DNA of 45,895 bases from Nocardiopsis quinghaiensis. GTDB taxonomy: Bacteria > Actinomycetota > Actinomycetes > Streptosporangiales > Streptosporangiaceae. This document shows, piece by piece, positions 18,603 through 27,642 of this stretch. Position 1 is the first letter of the stretch; every line of letters begins with the position of its first letter. The translations under genes were made by a program, and so were the position numbers. The DNA lies in contig NZ_ML703338.1 of NCBI RefSeq assembly GCF_008638365.1, forward strand, positions 200,451 through 246,345. Direction: 5' to 3'. The notes beneath the pieces are model-generated. The model was not told where the DNA came from. It made no database searches and saw nothing but the letters and a program-made list of their open reading frames with translations.

Positions 18603-19495
18603 AGCAGCGCCTCGACCTCGGCCCGGCCGGCCATCGAGGAACTGGCCCCGTGCCGCTGGACCGAGAGCGCGGCAGCCGCCGCGGCGAACCGCATCGCCTC
18701 CTCGGGACCACGGCCCTCCGCCCGGGCGACCGCGAACGAGCCGCAGAAGGCGTCGCCCGCCGCCGTGGTGTCCACCGCCTCCACCCTGCGCGCGGGAACG
18801 CGCACCACCCCGGCGCCGCGACGGCCGTGGAGCGAACCGTCCTCGCCCAGGGTCAGCAGCACCTCCGGAACCCGCTCCAGCAGCGCCGCCAGCGCCTCAC
18901 GCGGATCGGTACGGCCGGTGATCGCGGCCGCCTCGTGCTGGTTGGGCACCAGGACGTCCACCGACTCCAGGAGTTCGTCGGGCAGCTCACGTGCGGGAGC
19001 CGGGGTCAGGTAGACCGGTACGCCCAGCTCGCGCCCGGTGCGCGCGGCGGAGACCACCGCCCCCATGGGCAGTTCGAGCTGGAGCAGCAGGGCGGCGCCG
19101 CCCTCGATGACCGACGCGTCGCCCTGGGCCACGCCGGCGACCTCGCCGTTGGCCCCGGGAACGACGATGATCGAGTTGCCTCCCCCGCCGTCCACGACGA
19201 TGTGCGCCACACCCGACACCCCGGGCACCGTGCGCAGCCCGGACACGTCGATGCCGCGGTCCACGAGGTTGGCGCGCAGCTCCTCGCCGAAGGCGTCCTC
19301 GCCCACCGCGCCGAGGAAGGCCACGTCGGCCCCCGCCCGGGCGGCGGCGACGGCCTGGTTGGCGCCCTTGCCCCCGGGAACCTGCCGGAAGGCCGTCCCG
19401 GTGACCGTCTCACCGCTGGCGGGCACCCGGTCGACGTAGGCGACCAGGTCCATGTTCACGCTGCCGAAGACCGCGACGCGCGGCGCCGCGCTCAC
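18593..19495 (-). CDS. rbsK: Ribokinase, PfkB family
   Basis: Phosphorylates ribose at O5 with ATP. The 300-residue protein has both PfkB signatures: FRQVPGGKGANQAVAAARAGA near the N-terminus and VDTTAAGDAFCGSFAVA with the catalytic Asp near the C-terminus, plus VFGSVNMDLV at the start and PNQHEAAAITG. These match ribokinase better than fructokinase or adenosine kinase, though substrate cannot be proven from sequence. Its GTG start overlaps the xth stop in a GTGA (19492-19495), so translation is probably coupled to xth. There is no ribose transporter or RbsD nearby. Confidence 0.92.
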   Translation of the reverse strand: MSAAPRVAVFGSVNMDLVAYVDRVPASGETVTGTAFRQVPGGKGANQAVAAARAGADVAFLGAVGEDAFGEELRANLVDRGIDVSGLRTVPGVSGVAHIVVDGGGGNSIIVVPGANGEVAGVAQGDASVIEGGAALLLQLELPMGAVVSAARTGRELGVPVYLTPAPARELPDELLESVDVLVPNQHEAAAITGRTDPREALAALLERVPEVLLTLGEDGSLHGRRGAGVVRVPARRVEAVDTTAAGDAFCGSFAVARAEGRGPEEAMRFAAAAAALSVQRHGASSSMAGRAEVEALLGG

Positions 19496-20319
19496 GGGGC
19501 CGCCTGCTTCGGCTTGGACTCGCCGCCGTCACCGTCCAGCCCCACGATGACCGGGGCATGGTCGGAGGCGCCCTTGCCCTTGCGCTCCTCACGGTCGACG
19601 CTCGCACCGCTCACGCGGTCCCTGAGCGCCGGGGAGGCGAGCACGAAGTCGATGCGCATGCCCCTGCGCTTGGGGAAGGCCAGGCCCTTGTAGTCCCAGT
19701 AGGTGTACACGCCGGGGCCGGGGGTGTGGACGCGCACGACGTCGTCGAACCCCGCGCCGACCAGCTTGTCGAAGGCCGTGCGCTCGGGCTCGGTGACGTG
19801 GGTGCTGCCCTCGAAATCGGCCATGTCCCACACGTCGTCGTCCTTGGGGGCGATGTTGAAGTCGCCGGCGTAGGCGAACTGCGCGTCGGGGTCCGCGGCC
19901 AGACTGGCGGTGCCCGCCTCGCGCAGCGCCTCCAGCCAGCGCAGCTTGTAGTGGTAGTGGGGGTGGTCGACCTCGCGCCCGTTGGGCACGTACAGGCTCC
20001 ACACCCGCACACCGGCGCAGACGGCGCCGAGGGCGCGGGCCTCGGCCTCCTCGGGGTCGCCGTAGCCGGGCTGGCCCGGGAAGCCGGTCCGGACGTCCTC
20101 CAGACCGACGCGGGAGGCGATCGCGACCCCGTTCCACTGGGACAGGCCGTGGTGGGCCACCTCGTAACCGCGGTCGGTGAAGACCGACTCGGGGAACTGG
20201 TGGTCCCGGGCCTTGGTCTCCTGGATGGCGAGGACGTCGACGTCGCTCCGGTCCAGCCAGGCGCCGATCCGCTCGGCCCTGGCCCGGGCACTGTTCACAT
20301 TCCATGTCGCGATACGCAC
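19492..20319 (-). CDS. xth: Exodeoxyribonuclease III
   Basis: An Mg-dependent AP endonuclease and 3'-5' exonuclease for base excision repair. 275 residues with all family motifs: MRIATWNVNS, AIQETK, WNGVAIASR, RVWSLYVPNGR, AYAGDFNIAP, GMRIDFVLAS and the C-terminal SDHAPV. The start is GTG at 20319, six nt after TAGCCT (20326-20331 on the minus strand), so the mRNA is probably leaderless; no ribosome-binding site is present. rbsK follows with a 4-bp overlap. Confidence 0.95.
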   Translation of the reverse strand: MRIATWNVNSARARAERIGAWLDRSDVDVLAIQETKARDHQFPESVFTDRGYEVAHHGLSQWNGVAIASRVGLEDVRTGFPGQPGYGDPEEAEARALGAVCAGVRVWSLYVPNGREVDHPHYHYKLRWLEALREAGTASLAADPDAQFAYAGDFNIAPKDDDVWDMADFEGSTHVTEPERTAFDKLVGAGFDDVVRVHTPGPGVYTYWDYKGLAFPKRRGMRIDFVLASPALRDRVSGASVDREERKGKGASDHAPVIVGLDGDGGESKPKQAAP

Positions 20320-20325
20320 AGCAAA

Positions 20326-20331
20326 AGGCTA
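20326..20331 (-). promoter_or_regulatory. -10 box of a probable leaderless xth transcript
   Basis: TAGCCT on the minus strand ends 6 nt before the xth GTG start. Confidence 0.4.
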
Positions 20332-20377
20332 GGCCATGGCGGCGACAGTACGGTGCCGGCGTCGGTGGCACGAGCAA

Positions 20378-20408
20378 GCCCCGGTGCGGCCGTCCTCCGC
20401 ACCGGGGC
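20378..20408. other. 12-bp perfect hairpin between divergent xth and acyl-CoA dehydrogenase genes
   Basis: GCCCCGGTGCGG and its perfect complement flank the loop CCGTCCT. A second hairpin, GGCCAAA-GGTT-TTTGGCC, follows at about 20488-20505, then a G/C-rich CCGCCC/GGGCGG pair. The place, upstream of two divergent genes, is odd for terminators. It could end a short transcript or belong to a structured leader. Confidence 0.45.
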
Positions 20409-20610
20409 GTCGCGACTCCCGGCACATGCTCGGTTGTTTCCGTCGCGCCCTGTTGGACGGCCACCCCCCTCCGGAGGTTCGCATCGGGCCAAAGGTTTTT
20501 GGCCGCCCTCCGCACGCGGGGGCGGACCACCCACGCGTAGGGGCCGTACCAGCGGGTAGCTACGTGATGCAGACCACACACAACTCCCCCTCGATGAGGT
20601 GAGAGCGCGC

Positions 20611-22551
20611 ATGTCAACCGTCGAACCCGACACCAACACCGCTCCCGAGGTCGACGAGCGGCGGGCCCGTGCCGTGGCGGAACAGGCCCGGGAGAGCGAG
20701 TGGCACCGGCCCAGCTTCGCCAAGGAGTTGTACCTGGGGCGGTTCCGCCTGGATCTGATCCATCCCCTGACCAGGTCCGGGGAGGACGCGCGGCGCCGGG
20801 GCGAGGACTTCCTGGAGTCCCTGCGCACCTTCTGCGGGGGCATCGACTCCCAGCGCATCGAGCGTGAGGAGCGCATCCCCGACGAGGTCGTCAACGGCCT
20901 GCGCGAACTGGGCGCCCTCGGCATGAAGATCCCCGTCGAGTACGGCGGGCTCGGGCTCAGCCAGGTCTACTACAACCGTGCCCTGGCACTGGTCGGCTCG
21001 GCCTCCCCGGCGATCGGCGCTCTGCTCTCCGCCCACCAGTCCATCGGCGTCCCGCAGCCCGTCTCCATGTTCGGCACCGAGGAGCAGAAACGCAGGTTCC
21101 TTCCCCGCTGCGCGCGCGGGGACATCAGCGCGTTCCTGCTCACCGAGCCCGACGTGGGCAGCGATCCGGCACGTCTGCACGCCACCGCCACGCCCGCCGA
21201 GGACGGGGACGGGTACGTGCTGGACGGCGTGAAGCTGTGGACCACCAACGGGGTGGTGGCGGACCTGCTCGTGGTCATGGCCAGGGTGCCCGAGAGCCCC
21301 GGCCACCGGGGCGGCGTCACCGCGTTCGTCGTCGAGGGCGACTCCCCCGGCATCACCGTGGAACGGCGCAACCGGTTCATGGGCCTGCGCGGTCTGGAGA
21401 ACGGCCTCACCCGGCTGCACCGGGTACGGGTCCCGGCGGAGAACCGGATCGGCGAGGAGGGGCACGGGCTGCGTATCGCGCTGTCCACCCTCAACACCGG
21501 ACGGCTCTCCCTGCCCGCCATGTGCGTGGGCGCTGGCAAGTGGGCGACCAAGGTGGCCCGCGAGTGGTCCCGCGAGCGCGTCCAGTGGGGCCGCCCCGTG
21601 GGCAGGCACGAGGAGGTCGCCAAGAAGATCTCCTACATCGCCGCCACCACCTACGCGATGGAGGCCATGCTGGACCTGGCCAGCCAGATGGCCGACGACA
21701 AGCGCAACGACATCCGCATCGAGGCGGCCATCGCCAAGCTGTGGGCGTCCGAGCACGCGTACACCATCGCCGACGAACTCGTACAGATCCGCGGCGGACG
21801 CGGTTTCGAGACCGCCGACTCCCTGGCCGCGCGCGGCGAGCGCGGCGTCCCCGCCGAGCAGCTGCTGCGCGACCTGCGCATCAACCGGATCTTCGAGGGA
21901 TCCACCGAGATCATGCACCTGCTCATCGCCCGCGAGGCGGTGGACGCGCACCTGTCGGTGGCCGGGGACATCATCGACCCCGAGGCCGACCGAGCCGACA
22001 AGGCCAGGGCCCTCGCCAAAGCCAGCGGGTTCTACGCGAAGTGGCTGCCCACCCTGGCCGTCGGCCAGGGGCAGGTGCCGTCGGCGTTCACCGGGTTCGG
22101 ACCGCTCGCCGCCCACCTGCGGTACGTGGAGCGCACCTGCCGCAGGCTCGCCAGGTCCACGTTCTACGGGATGTCGCGCTGGCAGGGAAGGATGGAGGTC
22201 AAACAGGGCTTCCTCGCCCGGATCGTGGACATCGGCGCGGAACTGTTCGCGATGAGCGCGGTGGTCGTGCGCGCCCGTGACGACGTCGGGACCCATCCCG
22301 AGCGCGGCAGCGGCCCCCTCGAACTGGCCGACGTGTTCTGCCGCCAGTCGCGGCTGCGGATCGACACCCTCTTCGAGGGACTGTGGTCCAACACCGACAC
22401 CGTGGACGGCAAGCTGTCCCGGCGCCTGATGGACGACGCCTACACGTGGTTGGAGGAGGGCGTCGTCGACCCCTCCCTGCCCGGACCGCTGATCTCACCG
22501 AGCGTTCCCGGACCGTCGAAGGAGGAGAACCAGCACCGGCGCATGGGCTGA
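20611..22551 (+). CDS. Acyl-CoA dehydrogenase, VLCAD-like long form
   Basis: FAD enzyme for the first step of fatty acid beta-oxidation. At 646 residues it has the core domains plus a C-terminal extension of about 200 residues, as in VLCAD/ACAD9-type enzymes. FAD/substrate blocks AFLLTEPDVGSDP (174-186) and KLWTTNG (208-214) are present, and the catalytic glutamate sits in RIFEGSTEIMHL as E429, the VLCAD/MCAD position. The ATG at 20611 has GAGGTGAG upstream; a GTG 12 nt earlier is possible. The gene is divergent from xth. Chain-length preference is inferred from architecture only. Confidence 0.93.
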   Translation: MSTVEPDTNTAPEVDERRARAVAEQARESEWHRPSFAKELYLGRFRLDLIHPLTRSGEDARRRGEDFLESLRTFCGGIDSQRIEREERIPDEVVNGLRELGALGMKIPVEYGGLGLSQVYYNRALALVGSASPAIGALLSAHQSIGVPQPVSMFGTEEQKRRFLPRCARGDISAFLLTEPDVGSDPARLHATATPAEDGDGYVLDGVKLWTTNGVVADLLVVMARVPESPGHRGGVTAFVVEGDSPGITVERRNRFMGLRGLENGLTRLHRVRVPAENRIGEEGHGLRIALSTLNTGRLSLPAMCVGAGKWATKVAREWSRERVQWGRPVGRHEEVAKKISYIAATTYAMEAMLDLASQMADDKRNDIRIEAAIAKLWASEHAYTIADELVQIRGGRGFETADSLAARGERGVPAEQLLRDLRINRIFEGSTEIMHLLIAREAVDAHLSVAGDIIDPEADRADKARALAKASGFYAKWLPTLAVGQGQVPSAFTGFGPLAAHLRYVERTCRRLARSTFYGMSRWQGRMEVKQGFLARIVDIGAELFAMSAVVVRARDDVGTHPERGSGPLELADVFCRQSRLRIDTLFEGLWSNTDTVDGKLSRRLMDDAYTWLEEGVVDPSLPGPLISPSVPGPSKEENQHRRMG

Positions 22552-22584
22552 TCCCGGGGACTCCGGACTGTCGTGTGCGGGGAC

Positions 22585-22590
22585 TACCGT
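22585..22590 (+). promoter_or_regulatory. -10 box of a probable leaderless transcript (AlkX-like gene)
   Basis: TACCGT ends 6 nt before the ATG at 22597. No ribosome-binding site is seen. Confidence 0.4.
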
Positions 22591-22596
22591 GTCGAC

Positions 22597-23826
22597 ATGG
22601 CCGAACCGCATCCCCGCCGCGACGCGGACCTCTCCCTCTCCCAGGCACGCCGGATCTCGCTCGCCGCCCAGGGCCTCGATGATCCCCGGCCCGCCGGGAA
22701 GCCGACCCTCGCCCACCTGGCACGGGTGGTGCGCCGGGTGGGCGTCCTCCAGATCGACAGCGTGAACGTGCTGGCCCGCAGCCAGTACCTGCCGGTCTTC
22801 GCGCGCATGGGCGCCTACGACACCGCCCTGCTGGACCGGGCCGCCACCACCGCGGCCGGTTCCGGCGCCGCCCGGCTGGTGGAGTGCTGGGCGCACGAGG
22901 CCAGCCTGGTGCCGCCGTCCACCCGCCAGCTGATGCGCTACCGGATGGAGCAGAACCGCGAGCAGACGCGGGTGGGATGGATGAGCGGCGTCCGGGAGGA
23001 GCGGCCCGAGCTGGTCAAGGCGGTGTTCGAGGAGGTGGCCCGGATCGGCCCGGCCAGTGCCCGCGAGGTGGAGTCGGCGCTGGCGCACGACGCGCCGCGC
23101 GCCAAGAACCACTGGGGCTGGAACTGGTCCGAGGTCAAGAAGTGCCTGGAGTACCTGTTCTGGATCGGTGACCTGACCTCCAACGGCCGCAACACCCGGT
23201 TCGAGAGGCTCTACGACCTGCCCGAACGGGTGCTGCCTCCCGAGGTGCGCGCCGCACCGCGGACCACGCCGCGGGAGGCGCACCGGGAGCTGGTGTCGAT
23301 CGCCGCCCGCGCCCACGGGGTGGCCACCGAGGCGTGCCTGCGCGACTACTTCCGCCTGAGGCCCGCCGAGTCCCGGGCGGCCGTCGCCGACCTGGTGGAC
23401 GCCGGTGAGCTGGTACCGGTGCGGGTACGGGGCTGGGAGCGCACCGCCTACCTGCACCGGGAGGCCAGGGTTCCGCGGAGGGTGTCCGCGCGTGCGCTGC
23501 TGAGCCCGTTCGACTCGCTGGTGTGGACGCGCGGTCGCACGGAGGAGCTGTTCGGGTTCCGCTACCGGCTGGAGATCTACGTGCCCGCCGCCAAACGGGT
23601 GCACGGCTACTACGTGCTGCCCTTCCTGCTGGGCGAGGACCTGGTGGCGCGGGTGGACCTCAAGGCGGACCGGAGGTCGGGGACCCTGCTGGCGCAGCGG
23701 ATCACCCTGGAGGAGGACGCTCCCGCCGAGACCGTGCCCGAGCTCATCGGGCAGTTGGAGGAGACGGCCGCCTGGCTGGGCCTGTCGAACGGCGTCGGCG
23801 GCCCGGCGCTGGCCTCCACCCCCTGA
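22597..23826 (+). CDS. Winged-helix DNA glycosylase, YcaQ/AlkX type
   Basis: A 409-residue HTH_42 family protein. This family contains E. coli YcaQ (AlkX) and Streptomyces AlkZ, monofunctional glycosylases that unhook interstrand crosslinks and remove bulky N7-alkylguanines. The catalytic motif of the AlkX branch, Q-phi-D, is visible as QID at residues 52-54 in [15 protein letters not shown]; AlkZ enzymes have QxQ here. Also present are [32 protein letters not shown] and the C-terminal [14 protein letters not shown]...YRLEIYVP block. The ATG at 22597 is preceded by a leaderless-type -10 box. An AlkX-type, general-repair role is favoured, since no biosynthetic cluster for a crosslinking agent is nearby. 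Confidence 0.88.
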   Translation: MAEPHPRRDADLSLSQARRISLAAQGLDDPRPAGKPTLAHLARVVRRVGVLQIDSVNVLARSQYLPVFARMGAYDTALLDRAATTAAGSGAARLVECWAHEASLVPPSTRQLMRYRMEQNREQTRVGWMSGVREERPELVKAVFEEVARIGPASAREVESALAHDAPRAKNHWGWNWSEVKKCLEYLFWIGDLTSNGRNTRFERLYDLPERVLPPEVRAAPRTTPREAHRELVSIAARAHGVATEACLRDYFRLRPAESRAAVADLVDAGELVPVRVRGWERTAYLHREARVPRRVSARALLSPFDSLVWTRGRTEELFGFRYRLEIYVPAAKRVHGYYVLPFLLGEDLVARVDLKADRRSGTLLAQRITLEEDAPAETVPELIGQLEETAAWLGLSNGVGGPALASTP

Positions 23827-23978
23827 GCCTCGTCGTTCTCCAGGCCGGGGCCGGTCGCGGCGCTCAGGACCAGGCTCGGGTGTTCGTCCGTGCTGACGCC
23901 CCGGCGTTCAGCAGCGCGCTTCACACGTCGGACGAGTTCGTCTTCCGCTCTCCACGTCACCTGGCTCGTAGGGAGGTG

Positions 23979-24023
23979 CTGTGTGCATGCACGCAAGAGG
24001 GAATCCTGCATGCAAGCACACAG
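23979..24023. terminator. Imperfect 17-bp hairpin between convergent genes
   Basis: CTGTGTGCATGCACGCA (23979-23995) pairs with 24007-24023 at 15 of 17 positions across an 11-nt loop. It lies 20 nt beyond the thiolase stop, and is less GC-rich than its surroundings. The remaining 23827-23978 shows no gene. Confidence 0.5.
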
Positions 24024-24042
24024 CCATGGAGGGAGACCGTCG

Positions 24043-25185
24043 TCAGACGCGTTCGATGATGGTGGTGTTGGCCTGGCCGCCGCCCTCGCACATGGTCTGG
24101 AGGCCGTAGCGGCCGCCGGTGCGGTGCAGCTCGTTGACCAGCTTGGTCATGAGCACGGTGCCGGTGGCGCCCAGCGGGTGGCCGAGGGCGATGGCGCCGC
24201 CGTTGGGGTTGACCTTGGCGGGGTCGGCGCCCATCTCCTGGATCCAGGACATCGGCACCGGGGCGAACGCCTCGTTGATCTCGGTGACGTCGATGTCGTC
24301 GATGCCCAGACCGGCCTTCTCCAGCGCGATCCTCGTCGCGGGGATGGGGGCGGTGAGCATGTACACCGGGTCGTCGCCGACCAGCGACAGCTGGACGATC
24401 CGGGCCAGCGGGGTCAGGCCGTGCTGCTTGACGGCGCTCTCGGAGGCGAGGAGCACCGCGCTCGCACCGATCGAGATCTGGCTGGCCACGGCCGCGGTGA
24501 GCTCCCAGTCCTCGCGCAGCGGCTTCAGGCCCGCCATCTTCTCCAGGGTGGTGTCGGGGCGCACGCCCTCGTCGCGCTCCACCCCGGCCAGGGGGGCGAC
24601 CTGGTCGTCGAAGTAACCCGCCTCCAGGGCCCTGCCGGCGCGCTGGTGGCTCTCCAGCGCGAACTCCTCCATCTGCTCGCGCTTGAAGCCCCACTTCTCG
24701 CACATGAGCTGGGCGCCGCGGAACTGGGAGATCTCCTGGAGCCCGTAGCGCTCGACCCACCCGTCGCCGTACAGGCCGAGGCCGTTGTCGATGGCGTACT
24801 GGACGTTGGCTCCCATGGGGACCATGCCCATGTTCTCCACGCCGGAGGCCACGACCAGGTCCTGGGTGCCGGACATGACGCCCTGGGCGGCGAAGTGCAC
24901 GGCCTGCTGGGAGGACCCGCACTGGCGGTCGATGGTGACGCCGGGGACGGATTCGGGGAGGCCCGCGGAGAGCCAGGCGGTGCGGGCGAGGTCGAGCGCC
25001 TGCGGCCCGGCCTGGCTGACGCAGCCCATGATGACGTCCTCGACCGCGGCCGGGTCGACGTCGGTGCGGGTGACGAGCTCCTTGAGCACGTGCGCTCCCA
25101 GGTCCGCCGGGTGCACGGCGGCCAGGGCGCCCTTCCTGCCGCCGACGGGGGTGCGTACTGCGCCGACGATGTATGCCTCGGCCAC
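24043..25185 (-). CDS. Acetyl-CoA C-acyltransferase (thiolase)
   Basis: A 380-residue thiolase that cleaves 3-ketoacyl-CoA in beta-oxidation (or condenses acetyl-CoA). The nucleophile is C89 in DRQCGSSQQAVHFAA; ENMGMVPMG, NEAFAPV, NPNGGAIALGHPLGATGT with the catalytic His, and the second Cys in TMCEGGGQANTTIIE complete the active site. The GTG start at 25185 has GGAGGA close upstream; the open frame continues far upstream but as nonsense. A perfect inverted repeat AAACCGAA-N5-TTCGGTTT lies 31 nt upstream and recurs before the acyl-CoA dehydrogenase at 27643, pointing to joint control. FadA-type versus biosynthetic thiolase is not decided by sequence alone. Confidence 0.94.
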   Translation of the reverse strand: MAEAYIVGAVRTPVGGRKGALAAVHPADLGAHVLKELVTRTDVDPAAVEDVIMGCVSQAGPQALDLARTAWLSAGLPESVPGVTIDRQCGSSQQAVHFAAQGVMSGTQDLVVASGVENMGMVPMGANVQYAIDNGLGLYGDGWVERYGLQEISQFRGAQLMCEKWGFKREQMEEFALESHQRAGRALEAGYFDDQVAPLAGVERDEGVRPDTTLEKMAGLKPLREDWELTAAVASQISIGASAVLLASESAVKQHGLTPLARIVQLSLVGDDPVYMLTAPIPATRIALEKAGLGIDDIDVTEINEAFAPVPMSWIQEMGADPAKVNPNGGAIALGHPLGATGTVLMTKLVNELHRTGGRYGLQTMCEGGGQANTTIIERV

Positions 25186-25215
25186 GGGATCCTCCAAGGG
25201 CTGGATGACGGTTAC

Positions 25216-25236
25216 AAACCGAACTGTATTCGGTTT
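25216..25236. promoter_or_regulatory. Operator-like inverted repeat upstream of thiolase
   Basis: AAACCGAA-CTGTA-TTCGGTTT, perfect 8-bp arms, 31-51 nt before the thiolase start. It shares CCGAA-N5-TTCGGTT with the site at 27581-27599. The form is typical for a TetR- or FadR-like dimer; the regulator is not in the window. Confidence 0.65.
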
Positions 25237-25385
25237 ACTGGATCCGGCAAGACCCCGGCCCCTGGGAACCCGGATCCGTGCTGGTCGTCCACGGGTCCGC
25301 GGCCCCCGTGGCGGTGGACCGCCCGGGGCGAACCTGAGTGAAGAAGCTGGGAAGGGGGCTCCGCGCCCCTCCCCTCGGGCCGCCC

Positions 25386-27416
25386 TCACGCCCGGTGGGC
25401 CCCGTCGTCCAGGCGCGCGGCGTCGCCCTCGTCGCCCAGGATGTCGGTGGTGATCCGCTCCAGGGCGGCCACCACCTCGGGGTGTTCCTCGGGCCCGTAG
25501 TCGGCCAGCAGCGAGCGCAGCGCGGTGCGCTGGGCCTCGAACACCGCCCGGGCGGCCTCCGCGCCGCGCCGGTTCAGCGTCCAGGGCTCCCCCTCCCCGG
25601 CCAGGTAGCCCGCTTCGAGGAGCTCCTGGTGCACCGGTTCCCAGTAGTCCTCGGACAGCCCGGACATCTCCACCAGCTCCGCGCACGCCAGCGGCCCGGT
25701 CACGCCCAGGTGGCTGAGCACCCAGCACGCGCGGGGCGAGATCTCCAGGCCCGCCGCCTCGCGCAGGCGCCCGTACATCTCGTCGGCGCCCTCCTGGCCG
25801 CAGGCCCGGAACACCTCCTTCTCCACGTGCGCGATGGCGCTGCGGCTCCCGGCGGCCACGGGCGGGATGGACTCGTCCAGGTCCGGGGAGTCGATGGTGG
25901 TGCGCAGCGGGACCTGCCGCAGGAACAGCGCCAGCACGAACCCGGCCAGGGCGACCGGCACCGCCCCCAGGAACACGGTGTCCACGGCGTCCGCGTAGGC
26001 CTGGAGGAACGACGCCTGCGCCGCCGGGGGCAGCTGGTCCAGGCTGCGCGTGTCGCTCTCCAGGGCCGACGGGTCCATCCCGGGCGGCAGCTGGATCTGT
26101 TCGGCCCGGGCGGCCAGGTTGGCGGACAGCTGCCCGGAGAAGATCGCGCCGAACACCGCCGTGCCGAACGACCCTCCGATGGACCGGAAGAACGTCGCCG
26201 ACGATGTGGCCACCCCCAGATCGGCGTAGCTGGCGGCGTTCTGCACCACCACGACCACCACCTGCATCACCAGGCCCAGGCCCACGCCGAGGACGAAGAA
26301 GTACAGCCCCATCTCCACCTGCGAGCTCTGCGGCCCCATGCGGGAGAGCAGGAACAGGCCCAGGGAGGTCACCGCCATCCCCACCACCGGATAGACCTTG
26401 TAGTGGCCGGTGCGGGTGACCAGGCGCCCGCTGGTGATCGAGGTCAGGAACAGGCCCAGCACCATCGGCAGCAGGTGCAGCCCCGAGGCCGTGGGCGACA
26501 TGCCGTGCACGACCTGCAGGAACAGCGGCAGGAACGCCATCGACCCCATCATCGCGAAACCCACGCAGAGCCCGATCGCCATGGCCACCACGATGGTCGG
26601 GTTCCGGAAGAGGCTCAGCGGCATGACGGGCTCCGGGGCCCGCCGCGCGGACAGCCACCAGCCCGTGCCGAACACCGCGGACCCGACGATCAGACCGATG
26701 ATCTGCGGCGACGCCCACGGGTAGACGCTGCCGCCCCACGAGGCGACCAGGGTCAGGCAGACCGCCGTGGCGGCCAGCAGCACGATCCCGGAGTAGTCGA
26801 TGCTCTGTCGGCCGACGGGCCGGTGGCGCGGCAGCACCGCGAGCACCGTCGCGAAGGCCGCCACCCCCAGCGGGAGGTTGACGTAGAACACCCACCGCCA
26901 GGACAGGTGGTCGACGAACAGTCCGCCGAGCAGCGGCCCGGCCACGCTGGAGATCCCGAACACCGCGCCGAACAGTCCCTGGTACTTGCCGCGCTCCCGG
27001 GGCGAGACCACGTCGCCGATGATGGCGGAGGCGAGCACCATGAGCCCTCCGCCGCCGACGCCCTGGACCCCGCGGAAGAGGATGAGCTGGAGCATGTCCT
27101 GGGCGGTCCCGCACAGGGCCGAGCCGAACAGGAAGACGGCGATGCAGGTGAGGAAGAGCTGTTTGCGGCCGAACTGGTCGCCGAGCTTGCCCCACAGCGG
27201 TGTGACGGCGGTGACCGCGAGCAGGTAGGCGGTGATCACCCACGACAGGTGGTTGAGCCCGCCGAGGTCGGACACGATCGTCGGCAGCGCGGTGGACACG
27301 ATCGTCTGGTCCAGGGCCGCCAACAGCACGGTGAGCATCAGCGCGGCCATGACGACCGCGATCCTGCTGCCCCGGTGCTCCCTGCGCTCCCGGTGCTCGG
27401 GCCCCTGCCGGACCAT
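25386..27416 (-). CDS. MFS drug exporter (DHA2, 14 TM) fused to a MarR-like winged helix
   Basis: A 676-residue fusion. Residues about 20-490 are an EmrB/QacA-type proton-driven drug exporter: [17 protein letters not shown] is motif D1 in TM1, [13 protein letters not shown] motif A and [11 protein letters not shown] motif B. A soluble tail of about 150 residues (from [18 protein letters not shown]) has a MarR-like winged-helix pattern: [55 protein letters not shown], with helix 3 and wing in order. No separate regulator gene is adjacent. The ATG at 27416 has GGAGGGAGGG before it. The tail may sense drug, regulate, or only be structural. Substrate unknown. Confidence 0.9.
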   Translation of the reverse strand: MVRQGPEHRERREHRGSRIAVVMAALMLTVLLAALDQTIVSTALPTIVSDLGGLNHLSWVITAYLLAVTAVTPLWGKLGDQFGRKQLFLTCIAVFLFGSALCGTAQDMLQLILFRGVQGVGGGGLMVLASAIIGDVVSPRERGKYQGLFGAVFGISSVAGPLLGGLFVDHLSWRWVFYVNLPLGVAAFATVLAVLPRHRPVGRQSIDYSGIVLLAATAVCLTLVASWGGSVYPWASPQIIGLIVGSAVFGTGWWLSARRAPEPVMPLSLFRNPTIVVAMAIGLCVGFAMMGSMAFLPLFLQVVHGMSPTASGLHLLPMVLGLFLTSITSGRLVTRTGHYKVYPVVGMAVTSLGLFLLSRMGPQSSQVEMGLYFFVLGVGLGLVMQVVVVVVQNAASYADLGVATSSATFFRSIGGSFGTAVFGAIFSGQLSANLAARAEQIQLPPGMDPSALESDTRSLDQLPPAAQASFLQAYADAVDTVFLGAVPVALAGFVLALFLRQVPLRTTIDSPDLDESIPPVAAGSRSAIAHVEKEVFRACGQEGADEMYGRLREAAGLEISPRACWVLSHLGVTGPLACAELVEMSGLSEDYWEPVHQELLEAGYLAGEGEPWTLNRRGAEAARAVFEAQRTALRSLLADYGPEEHPEVVAALERITTDILGDEGDAARLDDGAHRA

Positions 27417-27580
27417 CGCCCTCCCTCCCAAGCGGGCCGTCCTACGACTCCTCCACCCGTGCTACCCGATCGCGCCCCGCCGCCACCCTAGGAAGGTCCC
27501 GCGGCCGCGCACGCCGGGAACCGCCGGGCGGGATTCCACGGGCACGGGAACTTTGCCCGGGCTTGGACCGCCCCCTTCAA

Positions 27581-27599
27581 ACCCGAATATGATTCGGTT
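27581..27599. promoter_or_regulatory. Operator-like inverted repeat upstream of LCAD-like gene
   Basis: ACCCGAA-TATGA-TTCGGTT pairs at 6 of 7 arm positions, 44-62 nt before the start codon. Its right half, TTCGGTTACTG, matches the thiolase site TTCGGTTTACTG except for one inserted T. Confidence 0.6.
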
Positions 27600-27642
27600 A
27601 CTGTGGCGGCACCCAGTGATCACCGACACTCCGGAGCAGAGC

